From Flagellimonas lutaonensis (GTDB taxonomy: Bacteria; Bacteroidota; Bacteroidia; Flavobacteriales; Flavobacteriaceae): DNA of 64,000 nucleotides. Both the position numbers and the translations under genes were made by a program. A model generated the notes under the pieces. It did not search any database, was not told where the DNA came from, and saw nothing but the letters and a program-made list of their open reading frames with translations. The stretch is taken from NCBI RefSeq assembly GCF_000963865.1, contig NZ_CP011071.1:3088001-3152000 (forward strand), written 5' to 3'. Below are positions 44,819-53,462 of the stretch, piece by piece. How positions within the stretch are numbered: position 1 is the stretch's first letter; the number at the start of each line of letters is the position of its first letter.

Positions 44819-46552
44819 TTATTTTAAACGAATATCAGAAACCGAAGCCCCTGATGGAATCATCGGAAAAACATTGTCTTCTTTTTCAACTTTAACTTCT
44901 AAAAAGTACGGTTTCTTAGAGGCCATCATTTCTGTAATGGCCCCTTCAAGATCTTCACGCTTTTCAACCCTTTGTGCCTTGATATGGTAGCCCTCAGCGA
45001 TTTTCACAAAATCGGGGTTGGTCATAACCGTGGAGGCATAGCGGCTGTCGAAAAACAACTCTTGCCATTGGCGTACCATACCCAGGTGGTCGTTGTTGAG
45101 CACTACGATTTTTACCGCCACGTCGTGCTGAAAAATAACACCGAGTTCTTGAATGGTCATTTGATAGCCCCCATCTCCGATAATGGCCACCACCTCTCTT
45201 TTGGGAGCACCCATTTTGGCACCGATGGCCGCTGGCAGGGCAAAGCCCATAGTACCTAGGCCGCCAGAGGTGATATTGCTCTTTGACTGCTTGAACTTGG
45301 CATATCGGCAAGCAATCATCTGGTGTTGGCCCACATCGGTGACAATAACCGCTTCATGGTTTGAAGCCTTGTTGATTTGCTCAACCACCTCACCCATGGT
45401 CAATCCAGGTTTGGTCGGGTGGATGTCTTTTTCGATGACCGCATCAAACTCTTCCTTATATTTTTTATCGAATTCGGCACGCCATTCTTTGTGCTCGTTT
45501 TCATTGATTAGCGGCAGCAATAACTCCAACGTCTTTTTTGCATTGCCAAGAACCGCTACATCGACCTTGACATTTTTATTGATTTCGGCCGGGTCTATTT
45601 CAAAATGAATGATTTTTGCCTGTTTTGCATAGGTGTCGAGGCTTCCGGTCACACGATCGTCAAAACGCATGCCGATAGCTATGAGCAAATCACACTCATT
45701 GGTCAGCACATTTGGTCCGTAGTTACCGTGCATGCCCACCATGCCAACGTTCATGGGATGATCGGTATCCAAGGCAGAAAGGCCAAGAATTGTCCATGCT
45801 GCTGGTATTCCAGCTTTTTCCACCAAGGTCTTGAGCTGTTCTTCCGCTTCGCCCAAAATAACGCCTTGGCCAAAAACGATATAGGGTTTTTTGGCATTGT
45901 TTATGAGGTCTGCGGCGGCTTTGATGGCCTTCATGTCTGGCTCAGGGGCAGGTTGGTAACTTCTGACCCCCGTACACTTTTCGTAATGAAAGTCTAGCTC
46001 ATCGAATTGCGCGTTTTTGGTGATGTCGACCAGTACAGGGCCCGGTCTGCCCGATTTGGCAATGTAAAAGGCTTTTGCCATTATTTCAGGAATTTCCGAT
46101 GCCTTGGTGATCTGGTAGTTCCATTTGGTGACCGGAGTAGAAATGCCCACTATATCGGTCTCTTGAAAGGCATCTGAGCCCAATAAGTGCCGGGGTACTT
46201 GGCCCGTTATGCACACGATGGGCGTTGAGTCGATCTGCGCATCTGCCAAACCGGTTACCAGATTGGTGGCCCCGGGGCCGGAAGTTGCCATGGCCACCCC
46301 AACTTTGCCACTTACCCGGGCATAGCCCTGTGCAGCGTGTGTTGCCCCCTGCTCATGCCGGGTCAAAATATGGGTCAACCGGTCTTGAAATTTGTACAAC
46401 TCATCATACACCGGCATGATGGCCCCACCAGGATATCCATAGATCAAATCCACTCCCTCAGCGAGCAGACAATGGATGATTGCCTCGGCGCCGCTTATTC
46501 GAACGGGCTTTTTTTCTTCTGTTACTTTCTTTTTTGCTTTCACTGTTTCCAT
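44819..46552 (-). CDS. ilvB: Acetolactate synthase large subunit
   Basis: Taking the ATG at 46552 gives 577 residues (METVKAKKKV...); an ATG at 46573 would add seven and overlap ilvD. It is a thiamine-diphosphate enzyme: YGYPGGAIMPVYD and RHEQGATHAAQGYARVSGKVGV at the start, and GDGGYQMTIQELGV...NNDHLGMVRQW as the cofactor motif. It joins two pyruvates, or pyruvate and 2-oxobutyrate, for valine/leucine and isoleucine. It lies directly before ilvN. Confidence 0.96.
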   Translation of the reverse strand: METVKAKKKVTEEKKPVRISGAEAIIHCLLAEGVDLIYGYPGGAIMPVYDELYKFQDRLTHILTRHEQGATHAAQGYARVSGKVGVAMATSGPGATNLVTGLADAQIDSTPIVCITGQVPRHLLGSDAFQETDIVGISTPVTKWNYQITKASEIPEIMAKAFYIAKSGRPGPVLVDITKNAQFDELDFHYEKCTGVRSYQPAPEPDMKAIKAAADLINNAKKPYIVFGQGVILGEAEEQLKTLVEKAGIPAAWTILGLSALDTDHPMNVGMVGMHGNYGPNVLTNECDLLIAIGMRFDDRVTGSLDTYAKQAKIIHFEIDPAEINKNVKVDVAVLGNAKKTLELLLPLINENEHKEWRAEFDKKYKEEFDAVIEKDIHPTKPGLTMGEVVEQINKASNHEAVIVTDVGQHQMIACRYAKFKQSKSNITSGGLGTMGFALPAAIGAKMGAPKREVVAIIGDGGYQMTIQELGVIFQHDVAVKIVVLNNDHLGMVRQWQELFFDSRYASTVMTNPDFVKIAEGYHIKAQRVEKREDLEGAITEMMASKKPYFLEVKVEKEDNVFPMIPSGASVSDIRLK

Positions 46553-46562
46553 ACTCCCAAGA

Positions 46563-48242
46563 TTATAATGCATCGGTCACACAACCCTGAGAGGCTGACG
46601 AAACCGTCTTGGCATATTTATAAAGACTTCCTTTTTTGACTTTTAGATTGGGTTGTTTCCAGCGGGCCTTTCGCTCTGTCAACTCCTCATCGGTCAGGTC
46701 TACCGAAATGGTATTGTTTTCGGCATCGATGGTAATGATGTCACCATCCTTCAAAAGTCCGATGGTGCCCCCCTCTTGTGCTTCTGGTGCAATATGGCCT
46801 ACCACAAAGCCATGGGTGCCCCCCGAAAAACGGCCGTCGGTAATCAGAGCAACATCCTTACCAAGACCCGCACCCATTATGGCCGCTGTAGGTTTGAGCA
46901 TTTCAGGCATACCAGGGCCGCCCTTGGGCCCTTCGTAGCGTATTACAACTACATCTCCTTTTTTGACTTTACCGCTTTTGATGCCGTCGTTGGCTTCGAA
47001 CTCACCGTTGAATACTTTGGCCGGACCCGTAAAATGCAACCCTTCCTTTCCCGTGATTTTGGCCACGGCCCCTTCTTCGGCCAGGTTTCCGTATAAAATA
47101 CGTAGGTGGCCCGTTTTTTTGATAGGGTTGTGCAAACTTCTGACCACATCTTGATTTTCGGGCAAATCGGGAACGTTTTCCAAGTTTTCGGCCAAGGTCT
47201 TTCCCGTCACGGTAAGGCAATCGCCGTGCAACATACCTTCTTCCAACATAAATTTCATAATGGCTGGAATGCCCCCGATACGGTGTACATCTTCCATTAA
47301 ATATTTGCCACTGGGCTTTAGGTCGGCCAAAAAGGGAGTGGTGTCACTGATCCGCTGAAAATCATCAAGTCCGAAATTGATTTCAGCGGCCTTTGCAATA
47401 GCCAAAAAATGCAGCACCGCATTGGTAGATCCTCCTAAAACGGTTATCAGCCTAACGGCATTTTCAAGTGATTTTTTAGTGATAATGTCACTGGGCTTGA
47501 TGTCATTTTCCAACAAATGCCGCAAAGCCCTGCCCGCAGCCACGCAGTCTTTTCTTTTTTCTTCGCCAATGGCCGGGTTTGACGAATTGTACGGTAATGC
47601 CATACCCAATGCCTCAATGGCCGATGCCATGGTGTTGGCCGTGTACATGCCACCGCAGGCCCCTGCACCCGGACAAGCATTTTGTATCACTTGCTTGTAT
47701 TCAGATTCATTCATGGTACCCGCAACCTTCTCTCCCCAAGCTTCGAAAGCAGATACGATATCGAGTTTTCTGTTGTTCAGGCATCCAGAAGCAATGGTAC
47801 CCCCATACACCAAGACCGAGGGTCGGTTAAGGCGAATCATCGCCATCAATGCACCGGGCATATTTTTGTCGCAACCCACCACCGTTACAAGTCCGTCGTA
47901 GTTCATGGCCTGCACAACCGTTTCCATAGAGTCGGCTATGATATCTCTAGAGGGCAGCGAGTAGCGCATGCCGTAAGTGCCCATGGAAATACCGTCACTG
48001 ACACCGATCGTATTGAAAATGAGCCCGACCAACTTTTTCTCTGCCAGTCCTTTTTTTACATGGGTGGCAAGCTCGTTCAAGTGCATATTGCATGGGTTGC
48101 CCTCATAGCCCGTACTGCCAATACCTATCAGGGGTTTTTGCAAATCTTCTTCCGTAAGGCCGATGGCATATAACATGGCCTGTGCCGCTGGTTGCGTTGG
48201 GTCTTGGGTAACGTTCTTGCTGTATTTGTTCAATTCCATCAA
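46563..48242 (-). CDS. ilvD: Dihydroxy-acid dehydratase
   Basis: The 559-residue Fe-S enzyme dehydrates dihydroxy acids to the 2-oxoacids of valine and isoleucine. Cluster ligands are in [12 protein letters not shown] and [16 protein letters not shown], and [19 protein letters not shown] is near the C terminus. The second ATG at 48239 is an equally good start. It is the first gene of the ilv run, with a candidate promoter about 50 bases upstream. Confidence 0.96.
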   Translation of the reverse strand: MMELNKYSKNVTQDPTQPAAQAMLYAIGLTEEDLQKPLIGIGSTGYEGNPCNMHLNELATHVKKGLAEKKLVGLIFNTIGVSDGISMGTYGMRYSLPSRDIIADSMETVVQAMNYDGLVTVVGCDKNMPGALMAMIRLNRPSVLVYGGTIASGCLNNRKLDIVSAFEAWGEKVAGTMNESEYKQVIQNACPGAGACGGMYTANTMASAIEALGMALPYNSSNPAIGEEKRKDCVAAGRALRHLLENDIKPSDIITKKSLENAVRLITVLGGSTNAVLHFLAIAKAAEINFGLDDFQRISDTTPFLADLKPSGKYLMEDVHRIGGIPAIMKFMLEEGMLHGDCLTVTGKTLAENLENVPDLPENQDVVRSLHNPIKKTGHLRILYGNLAEEGAVAKITGKEGLHFTGPAKVFNGEFEANDGIKSGKVKKGDVVVIRYEGPKGGPGMPEMLKPTAAIMGAGLGKDVALITDGRFSGGTHGFVVGHIAPEAQEGGTIGLLKDGDIITIDAENNTISVDLTDEELTERKARWKQPNLKVKKGSLYKYAKTVSSASQGCVTDAL

Positions 48243-48558
48243 AAAATGTTCTAGAAACCTTTGTAATCCCTAATTTTTAATACAGTTCCCAAAGATAAAT
48301 GTTTCACATATCGAATAATGCCAACAAATGGGAAGGGTACAGGCTCATTTAAAAAAAATACAATCTATATAATTGCTAATCAGTTATTTAATATGCAATC
48401 AAATATCATATCCAACCACACATATACTTCAATAAAAATTTTGATGACATTGAGGCATGCGCCTACTATCAGCGCCAGGGCCTTGCCACTTTGGGTCCAG
48501 AATGGAAATCAACCCATCCAACACCATTCATTAATGATTTTTCTGAAAATAAGAAACC
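48243..48558. other. Divergent control region between ilvD and the nitroreductase gene
   Basis: This 316-base AT-rich spacer holds the likely ilv promoter (48290-48297, minus strand). I see no leader peptide rich in Ile, Val or Leu codons, no T-box and no strong terminator hairpin, so control by attenuation is not supported here. Confidence 0.5.
48290..48297 (-). promoter_or_regulatory. Candidate -7 element for the ilv operon
   Basis: On the minus strand TATCTTTG matches TAnnTTTG exactly, 47 bases before the ilvD start. A TTA lies 18 bases further upstream, a partial match to the -33 TTG. Confidence 0.5.
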
Positions 48559-49323
48559 ATGGCAAAAAAGAAAATCGCACTACATTTGCATCCTATGGAA
48601 AAAACCGTTACCCAAGCCATTGACCACCGCCGTTCTGTGCGAATTTTTGATCCAGCAGTTGAACTCGATACGCAAAAGGTTCGCCAGTGTATAGAAAAGG
48701 CCACGTTGGCACCCAATAGCAGCAACCTACAACTATGGGAGTTTCACCACATTACCTCACAAAGTACCGTGAAAAAAATTTCAGCGGCCTGTTTTGACCA
48801 ACCTGCGGCAAAAACCGCAAAGCAATTGCTGGTAGTGGTTACCAAAAAAAACGCTTGGCCCAAACGGGCAAAGGCGAACATCGAGTTTTTGAAAAAGGCG
48901 TTTGGTGAAAAGGCCCCAGATGAATACAGCAAGAAAGAAAAGTTTGCCCTGGATTACTATAAAAAGCTTATACCCACATTGTACACAGATTTTCTGGGGA
49001 TTTTGGGTATGATAAAATATGTGGCTTTTCAGATTATTGGCCTTTTTAAGCCGGTCTATCGGCAAGTACGGCAATCTGATATGCGTATCGTGGTACACAA
49101 AAGTGCTGCGCTGGCCGCCCAAAACTTTATGCTGGGCATGGCCGCCATCGGTTATGATACCTGCCCCATGGAGGGCAGCGATACCCTTAGGATAAAGAAA
49201 ATATTAAAGCTGCCCAGGGGAACGGAAATCAACATGGTCATTGGCTGTGGGGTACGGGATAAAAATGGGGTCTACGGCCCACGCTATCGTATTCCCTTTG
49301 GCGAGACATATTTTGAACACTAG
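48559..49323 (+). CDS. Nitroreductase family flavoprotein
   Basis: The 254-residue protein matches FMN-dependent nitroreductases: AIDHRRSVRIFDPAVELD at the FMN-phosphate site, APNSSNLQLWEFHHI, and a C-terminal AAQNFMLGMAAIGYDTCPMEG. The family reduces nitro compounds, quinones or other substrates with NAD(P)H; the natural substrate is not visible. A second ATG at 48595 (MEKTVTQAIDHRRSVR) fits the usual family start better, and TACATTTG (48581-48588) between the two starts matches a -7 element, so the shorter form could be the real one. It is convergent with pxpC; the stop codons overlap. Confidence 0.88.
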   Translation: MAKKKIALHLHPMEKTVTQAIDHRRSVRIFDPAVELDTQKVRQCIEKATLAPNSSNLQLWEFHHITSQSTVKKISAACFDQPAAKTAKQLLVVVTKKNAWPKRAKANIEFLKKAFGEKAPDEYSKKEKFALDYYKKLIPTLYTDFLGILGMIKYVAFQIIGLFKPVYRQVRQSDMRIVVHKSAALAAQNFMLGMAAIGYDTCPMEGSDTLRIKKILKLPRGTEINMVIGCGVRDKNGVYGPRYRIPFGETYFEH

Positions 49324-50159
49324 ACCAGCCTGAACTGTACTTGGTCACCAAACCGTTTCTGCGCCAAAACCGCTATACTTCTTTTGGTAAGCTGTAAGAT
49401 TCTGGGATATCCCCCAGTTGTTTGGCCATCCTTCATCAAAATAATCAACTTGCCCGAAGGGGTAAGCTGCACCGTACCGGGCAAGGTGGCCGAGGTAAGC
49501 ATGGTGAATGCATGCCCCGATATTTTCTCGTTCAGTTGATAGGCCATTCGGTTGTTTTCTTTGGCAACGGTGAACGGTTTTGACAATAGTTGGCCCAAAT
49601 CATCGCCTGACAACAATCCAAACTCGGGCCCTTTTTGAATCTCCAAGACTTCATCGGTCAAATAATTATCAAACTTTGCTTCTGAAATTTTTGGCTGAAA
49701 GGCAATGACCTCTTCATAGGGCACTTGATCATGCTCGGCGAGACAGCTTTTCTCCGTGATGGGATAGTAAAATGAACGGCTACCCAGAACTTTTTCAGTT
49801 TTGAACCCTCCTTTGATGCCCAAATATAGTCTAAGCCCCCTGTCGAGCTTGCCAAACGAGAGTACATCACCTTCTTCAACTTTCACTATTTGATGGTTGA
49901 CAATCGGTTCTTCATTCAATGATGCAGACAATATTGCTCCAGAAAGACAGATATAGGAAGGTTTTTCAAACGCAAGCTTAGGTCCTTTCATGGTGATTTC
50001 GAGCAGGGCATCAGAGGATTTGTTCTCCAGCAGATTGTTTGCCCGTTCGGCCGATACATCATCCATGGTCCCGGCTACCGGAACTCCTTTGTTTCGAAAA
50101 CCAAAACGGCCACTATCTTGTATTGTCGTAAAAAAGCCGGCGTCTAAAACCTTAACCAT
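49320..50159 (-). CDS. pxpC: 5-oxoprolinase subunit C (biotin-dependent carboxyltransferase-like)
   Basis: With the ATG at 50159 the product is 279 residues (MVKVLDAGFFTTIQDSGRFGFRN). This is the KipA/PxpC family start; the upstream frame extension is coding in pxpB. GVPVAGTMDD and DGQTTGGYPRI are typical. With PxpA and PxpB it forms the ATP-dependent 5-oxoprolinase that opens pyroglutamate to glutamate. The gene overlaps the end of pxpB by eight bases. Confidence 0.92.
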   Translation of the reverse strand: MVKVLDAGFFTTIQDSGRFGFRNKGVPVAGTMDDVSAERANNLLENKSSDALLEITMKGPKLAFEKPSYICLSGAILSASLNEEPIVNHQIVKVEEGDVLSFGKLDRGLRLYLGIKGGFKTEKVLGSRSFYYPITEKSCLAEHDQVPYEEVIAFQPKISEAKFDNYLTDEVLEIQKGPEFGLLSGDDLGQLLSKPFTVAKENNRMAYQLNEKISGHAFTMLTSATLPGTVQLTPSGKLIILMKDGQTTGGYPRILQLTKRSIAVLAQKRFGDQVQFRLV

Positions 50160-50883
50160 GAAGCGCAATTTTTTCAGGGTTGAAAATGCCCACCTCACCC
50201 TCAATCTTGTGCAGGTCATATTCGGCCTTGGTAATGGATTCAAATTTTATTTTGTCGCCCACCGAAACCAAGCAGGGTTCTTTGGCCTTGGCATTAAAAA
50301 TGGGTATGGGGCAGTTGCCAATAATCTGCCATCCCCCGGGTGATTCTTGAGGGTAAATCCCCGTTTGCTCACCGGCCAGACCAACGGAGCCTTTGGTGAC
50401 CTTTAATCGTGGTTCGGGCCTTCTGGGCACTTTTAAGTTCTCAGGGAGTCCGCCCAAGTACATAAACCCTGGTAAAAAGCCGATACCATAAACGGTATAT
50501 TCATGTGAGGTGTGTGCCTCTATCAGCTGTTCGATGGTCATTTGCAGGTAGCCGGCCACTGTCTTCAGATCGGGCCCGAACCCAGGGTCGTAACATACCG
50601 GTAATTTCCAGAGATAATTTTTCGGCCTTTCGGTTTCGTTATCAGGTTCGTCGTAGTAACCGTAGATTTCTTTGCTTAAAGCTTCGGTATCGATATCATC
50701 TTTCAACCAAATAACAGTAAGGGAGTTATAGGATGGAACCGTTTCAACATTTTTGAGTTTGCCACCGAGCTTTCTCTCAAAACGGAGTATATCTGCCAAG
50801 ATGTTGGTGTCAACTTTTTGGGGCCACTCGATAAGCAAGGCCTGCTTGCCAAAAGCCTTGATTTTAATGGGGAATTTTTTCAC
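50152..50883 (-). CDS. pxpB: 5-oxoprolinase subunit B (KipI-like)
   Basis: The frame has no ATG before the conserved N terminus. I choose the GTG at 50883, which overlaps the pxpA stop as GTGA and starts the protein at KKFPIKIKAFGKQALLIEW; this gives 243 residues. Family motifs include GIGFLPGFMYLGGLP, VPRRPEPRLKVTKGSVGLAG and PGGWQIIG. It is the middle subunit gene of the pxp operon, tightly overlapped on both sides, so translation is coupled. Confidence 0.92.
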   Translation of the reverse strand: MKKFPIKIKAFGKQALLIEWPQKVDTNILADILRFERKLGGKLKNVETVPSYNSLTVIWLKDDIDTEALSKEIYGYYDEPDNETERPKNYLWKLPVCYDPGFGPDLKTVAGYLQMTIEQLIEAHTSHEYTVYGIGFLPGFMYLGGLPENLKVPRRPEPRLKVTKGSVGLAGEQTGIYPQESPGGWQIIGNCPIPIFNAKAKEPCLVSVGDKIKFESITKAEYDLHKIEGEVGIFNPEKIALHG

Positions 50884-51629
50884 TTTTTCAAATGTACATG
50901 TTGCCAGGGCAATTCTTTTGAAAGATACGCCAATATTTCGAATGCCGATGGGGTGTCGCCATGTATACAAAATGTATCCGCCTTGATCGGCACTTCTTTT
51001 CCGTTGACCGTACGTACCGCCCCATTCTTGACCATCATCAACAGATGTTCCGCGACCTTATGGGGTTCAGAAATAACCGCGTTGGAAAACTTTCTTGGCA
51101 CAAGGCTAAGGTCTTCATTGTAGTTTCTGTCAGCGAACGCCTCATATTTTATTCGAAACCCCCTTCGGTCGGCCTCTACCGCTATTTTCGAGCTAGGGGG
51201 CACAAACAAAATGGCTTCTGCCCTATACCGTTCCACCACATCAAGAAAAAGCGATGCCAAATGACTGTTCTTTGCGATGACATTGTATAGCTCGCCATGG
51301 GGCTTTATATGATGAAGTCTGATGTGTTCGGCATACAATATCTCGCAAAAAATCTCCAGCTGGGACTCCAACGCCTTTTTTAATTCCTCATCGGAAATTT
51401 TCATTGCCACCCGACCAAAATTTTCCGTATCGGGATACGATGGGTGCGCCCCCACCCTGATACCATTTTCTCGGGCCAAACGGGCAATGCTTCGCATACT
51501 CTCCATATCACCTGCATGCCCGCCACAGGCTATATTGCATGAACTGATGAAAGGAAAAAGCCGGGCTTCATTACCCATCCCCTCACCTACATCACAATTG
51601 ATATCAATATATGTTGCTACAACCTCCAT
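50880..51629 (-). CDS. pxpA: 5-oxoprolinase subunit A (LamB/YcsF family)
   Basis: The 249-residue protein has the LamB/YcsF signature: IDINCDVGEGMGNEARLFPFISSCNIACGGHAGD, then GVRVGAHPSYPD-like IRVGAHPSYPD and HHIKPHGELYN. PxpA forms the phosphorylated/amide-opening part of the bacterial 5-oxoprolinase. It starts one base after the stop of an NRAMP-fold transporter gene and overlaps pxpB by four bases, so the four genes form one operon. Confidence 0.94.
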   Translation of the reverse strand: MEVVATYIDINCDVGEGMGNEARLFPFISSCNIACGGHAGDMESMRSIARLARENGIRVGAHPSYPDTENFGRVAMKISDEELKKALESQLEIFCEILYAEHIRLHHIKPHGELYNVIAKNSHLASLFLDVVERYRAEAILFVPPSSKIAVEADRRGFRIKYEAFADRNYNEDLSLVPRKFSNAVISEPHKVAEHLLMMVKNGAVRTVNGKEVPIKADTFCIHGDTPSAFEILAYLSKELPWQHVHLKK

Positions 51630-51630
51630 A

Positions 51631-52824
51631 CTATGCCAGTTCCAATACCTTTATGATGCTTTTTGCGCCCAATAGCACGGTCAATGCCACGATTATGATG
51701 GCCACTAGATTTTGCAAACGGTTGTTGCTGTGCGCTCCCATCAATTGTTTTTTGTTTACCATCCAAACCAATAAAAAGGCAATGGCCGGCAACAATATGC
51801 CATTGGCAATTTGTGCAAACTTGATCACCTCAATGGGCTTAATGCCAAATGACAGGAAGAAAACACCCAATGACAAAATGGCCATCCAAACCAACCGAAA
51901 ACGCCAATCGTGCAGCTTAGCTTTCCATCCAAAGCAACTATTTGCCACATAGGCAGCTGCCAATGGCGCCGTTATGGAAGACGTGATTCCGGCCGCGAAA
52001 AGGCCTATCCCCATAAAATATCGGGCCACCTCACCATACAAGGGTTCAAGTGCCATTGTCAAGTGCATTGCGTTGGTGACCTCTTCTGAAGGAATTGCCG
52101 CCGCTGCCACCACAATGGCCATCGATACCAGTCCGCCTAAGGCAATGGAGACCACCGTATCGGTTCTGGCAGCTTTCAGATCGTTCTTTGACTTCCATTT
52201 CTCGTTGACCAAAGAGGCGTGTAAAAAAAGGTTGTACGGTACAATGGTGGTGCCTATCAATGCCATGACGGTCAATAAACTTTCACTGGGCATTGTAGGC
52301 ACAAATATTCCTTTCAAAAGGGCTATCAGATCAGGGCCCGTTAGAATTGCAGTACATAAAAAGGAGATGCTCATAAGCGCTATAAGCGCCATAAAGACTT
52401 TCTCCAAAAACTTATAGCTGCCCCACCATAATAATATAAAGGATAAAAAACCAACTACGTACGGGTGGTACATGGTATGGTTTTCTCCAAAAACGGCCTC
52501 CAGGCCCAAGGCCGCCCCACCGATATTGCCCGCTTCATAGGCAGCATTGCCCACTAAAATTGCGCCGAGAACAATCGTGATCACCAAATACCTGATTGCT
52601 TTTGAGGGCAGTTGGTTGTTCAGCGTATCGGCCAATCCCATTTGGGTAACGATTCCTAATCGGGCGGCCATTTCCTGTAAAAACATGGTGGCCAGTACCG
52701 ATAGCAGTACCGCCCAAAGCAGCGCATAACCGAAGCCAACCCCCGCCAGTGTGCAGGCCGTAATGGTGCCCGGACCAATAAATGCTGCAGCGACCAATGC
52801 ACCGGGCCCTATCTTTTTGAACAT
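51631..52824 (-). CDS. NRAMP-fold transporter lacking metal ligands, pxp-linked
   Basis: The 397-residue protein has about 10-11 membrane helices and the NRAMP order of motifs. The metal site is changed: helix 1 reads FIGPGTITA (Gly17 and Thr20 where DPGN has Asp and Asn), and helix 6 reads TTIVPYNLFLH (Val and Tyr in place of Met and His of MPH). Metal NRAMPs need the Asp, Asn and Met, so this one probably moves something else. As first gene of the pxp operon, one base before pxpA, it may import 5-oxoproline or a related solute. B. subtilis ycsG sits in a similar operon. Confidence 0.85.
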   Translation of the reverse strand: MFKKIGPGALVAAAFIGPGTITACTLAGVGFGYALLWAVLLSVLATMFLQEMAARLGIVTQMGLADTLNNQLPSKAIRYLVITIVLGAILVGNAAYEAGNIGGAALGLEAVFGENHTMYHPYVVGFLSFILLWWGSYKFLEKVFMALIALMSISFLCTAILTGPDLIALLKGIFVPTMPSESLLTVMALIGTTIVPYNLFLHASLVNEKWKSKNDLKAARTDTVVSIALGGLVSMAIVVAAAAIPSEEVTNAMHLTMALEPLYGEVARYFMGIGLFAAGITSSITAPLAAAYVANSCFGWKAKLHDWRFRLVWMAILSLGVFFLSFGIKPIEVIKFAQIANGILLPAIAFLLVWMVNKKQLMGAHSNNRLQNLVAIIIVALTVLLGAKSIIKVLELA

Positions 52825-53006
52825 GCTAACGCGTTTAGTTTGTCAATATAGCGATACAATAATATTCGATTTGAGGTATTTTCCACAAAACTGTGCATTT
52901 CATCTAAAAATGGAGTGTTGTTCATCGATCCAACATACGATTTTTTAATTGATGAAGTTATAATAATCCCAAATCTTATTAAACCAACTAAAACGAGCCT
53001 GCTTGC

Positions 53007-53453
53007 ATGACATGTAGAGATTGTAACAAGAATATCGGCTATCTGGCGCACAAAGAGTCAATGGATTCGTTAGGAGTAGAACTTTGCTCACGCCACACCC
53101 GATTGATCAAAAAAGTAATTCTCAACCACGGAACCTCGTTGGAGGCCGTACAGCTGTTCTACGCACTTAAAGAGGCCGGTGCCAACCCCATGCTTGAATG
53201 GTGGGATGGAAAGAAATCGGTCGACATAGCCATCTCTCGGGTAAAGCTCAATATCGAAATCGATACGGAGTACAAAATGATTACCCACGAGCAGGCCATC
53301 AAAGATCTTGAAGAGGCAATGCATTCGTTCAAGAATGGCTTTACTACCATTAAAATACCCCATGTGGTGGTAAAATACTACCTGCAAGATACCGTGAAGA
53401 ATATTTTGGGAATCATAGAGGGCCTTAAGGAAAACATTAAGGTCATCAAATAG
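53007..53453 (+). CDS. Zinc-ribbon protein with DUF559/Vsr-like nuclease fold (putative)
   Basis: The 148-residue protein starts with a CxxC...CxxH metal-binding pattern (Cys3, Cys6, Cys27, His30). Residues 73-120 read like the core of DUF559/Vsr-type PD-(D/E)xK proteins: VDIAISRVKLNIEID (Asp73, Glu84, Asp86), then a helix (EQAIKDLEEAMHSFKNGF) and TIKIPHVVV. I infer a small DNA-processing protein; this is pattern recognition, not an established family assignment. It is convergent with comM/yifB, with only nine bases between the stops. Confidence 0.75.
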   Translation: MTCRDCNKNIGYLAHKESMDSLGVELCSRHTRLIKKVILNHGTSLEAVQLFYALKEAGANPMLEWWDGKKSVDIAISRVKLNIEIDTEYKMITHEQAIKDLEEAMHSFKNGFTTIKIPHVVVKYYLQDTVKNILGIIEGLKENIKVIK

Positions 53454-53462
53454 CATGATGGG

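Noticed and set aside
51631-52824. A manganese/iron NRAMP transporter.
   Set aside because: The ligand residues of helices 1 and 6 are replaced, and the operon is for 5-oxoproline breakdown.
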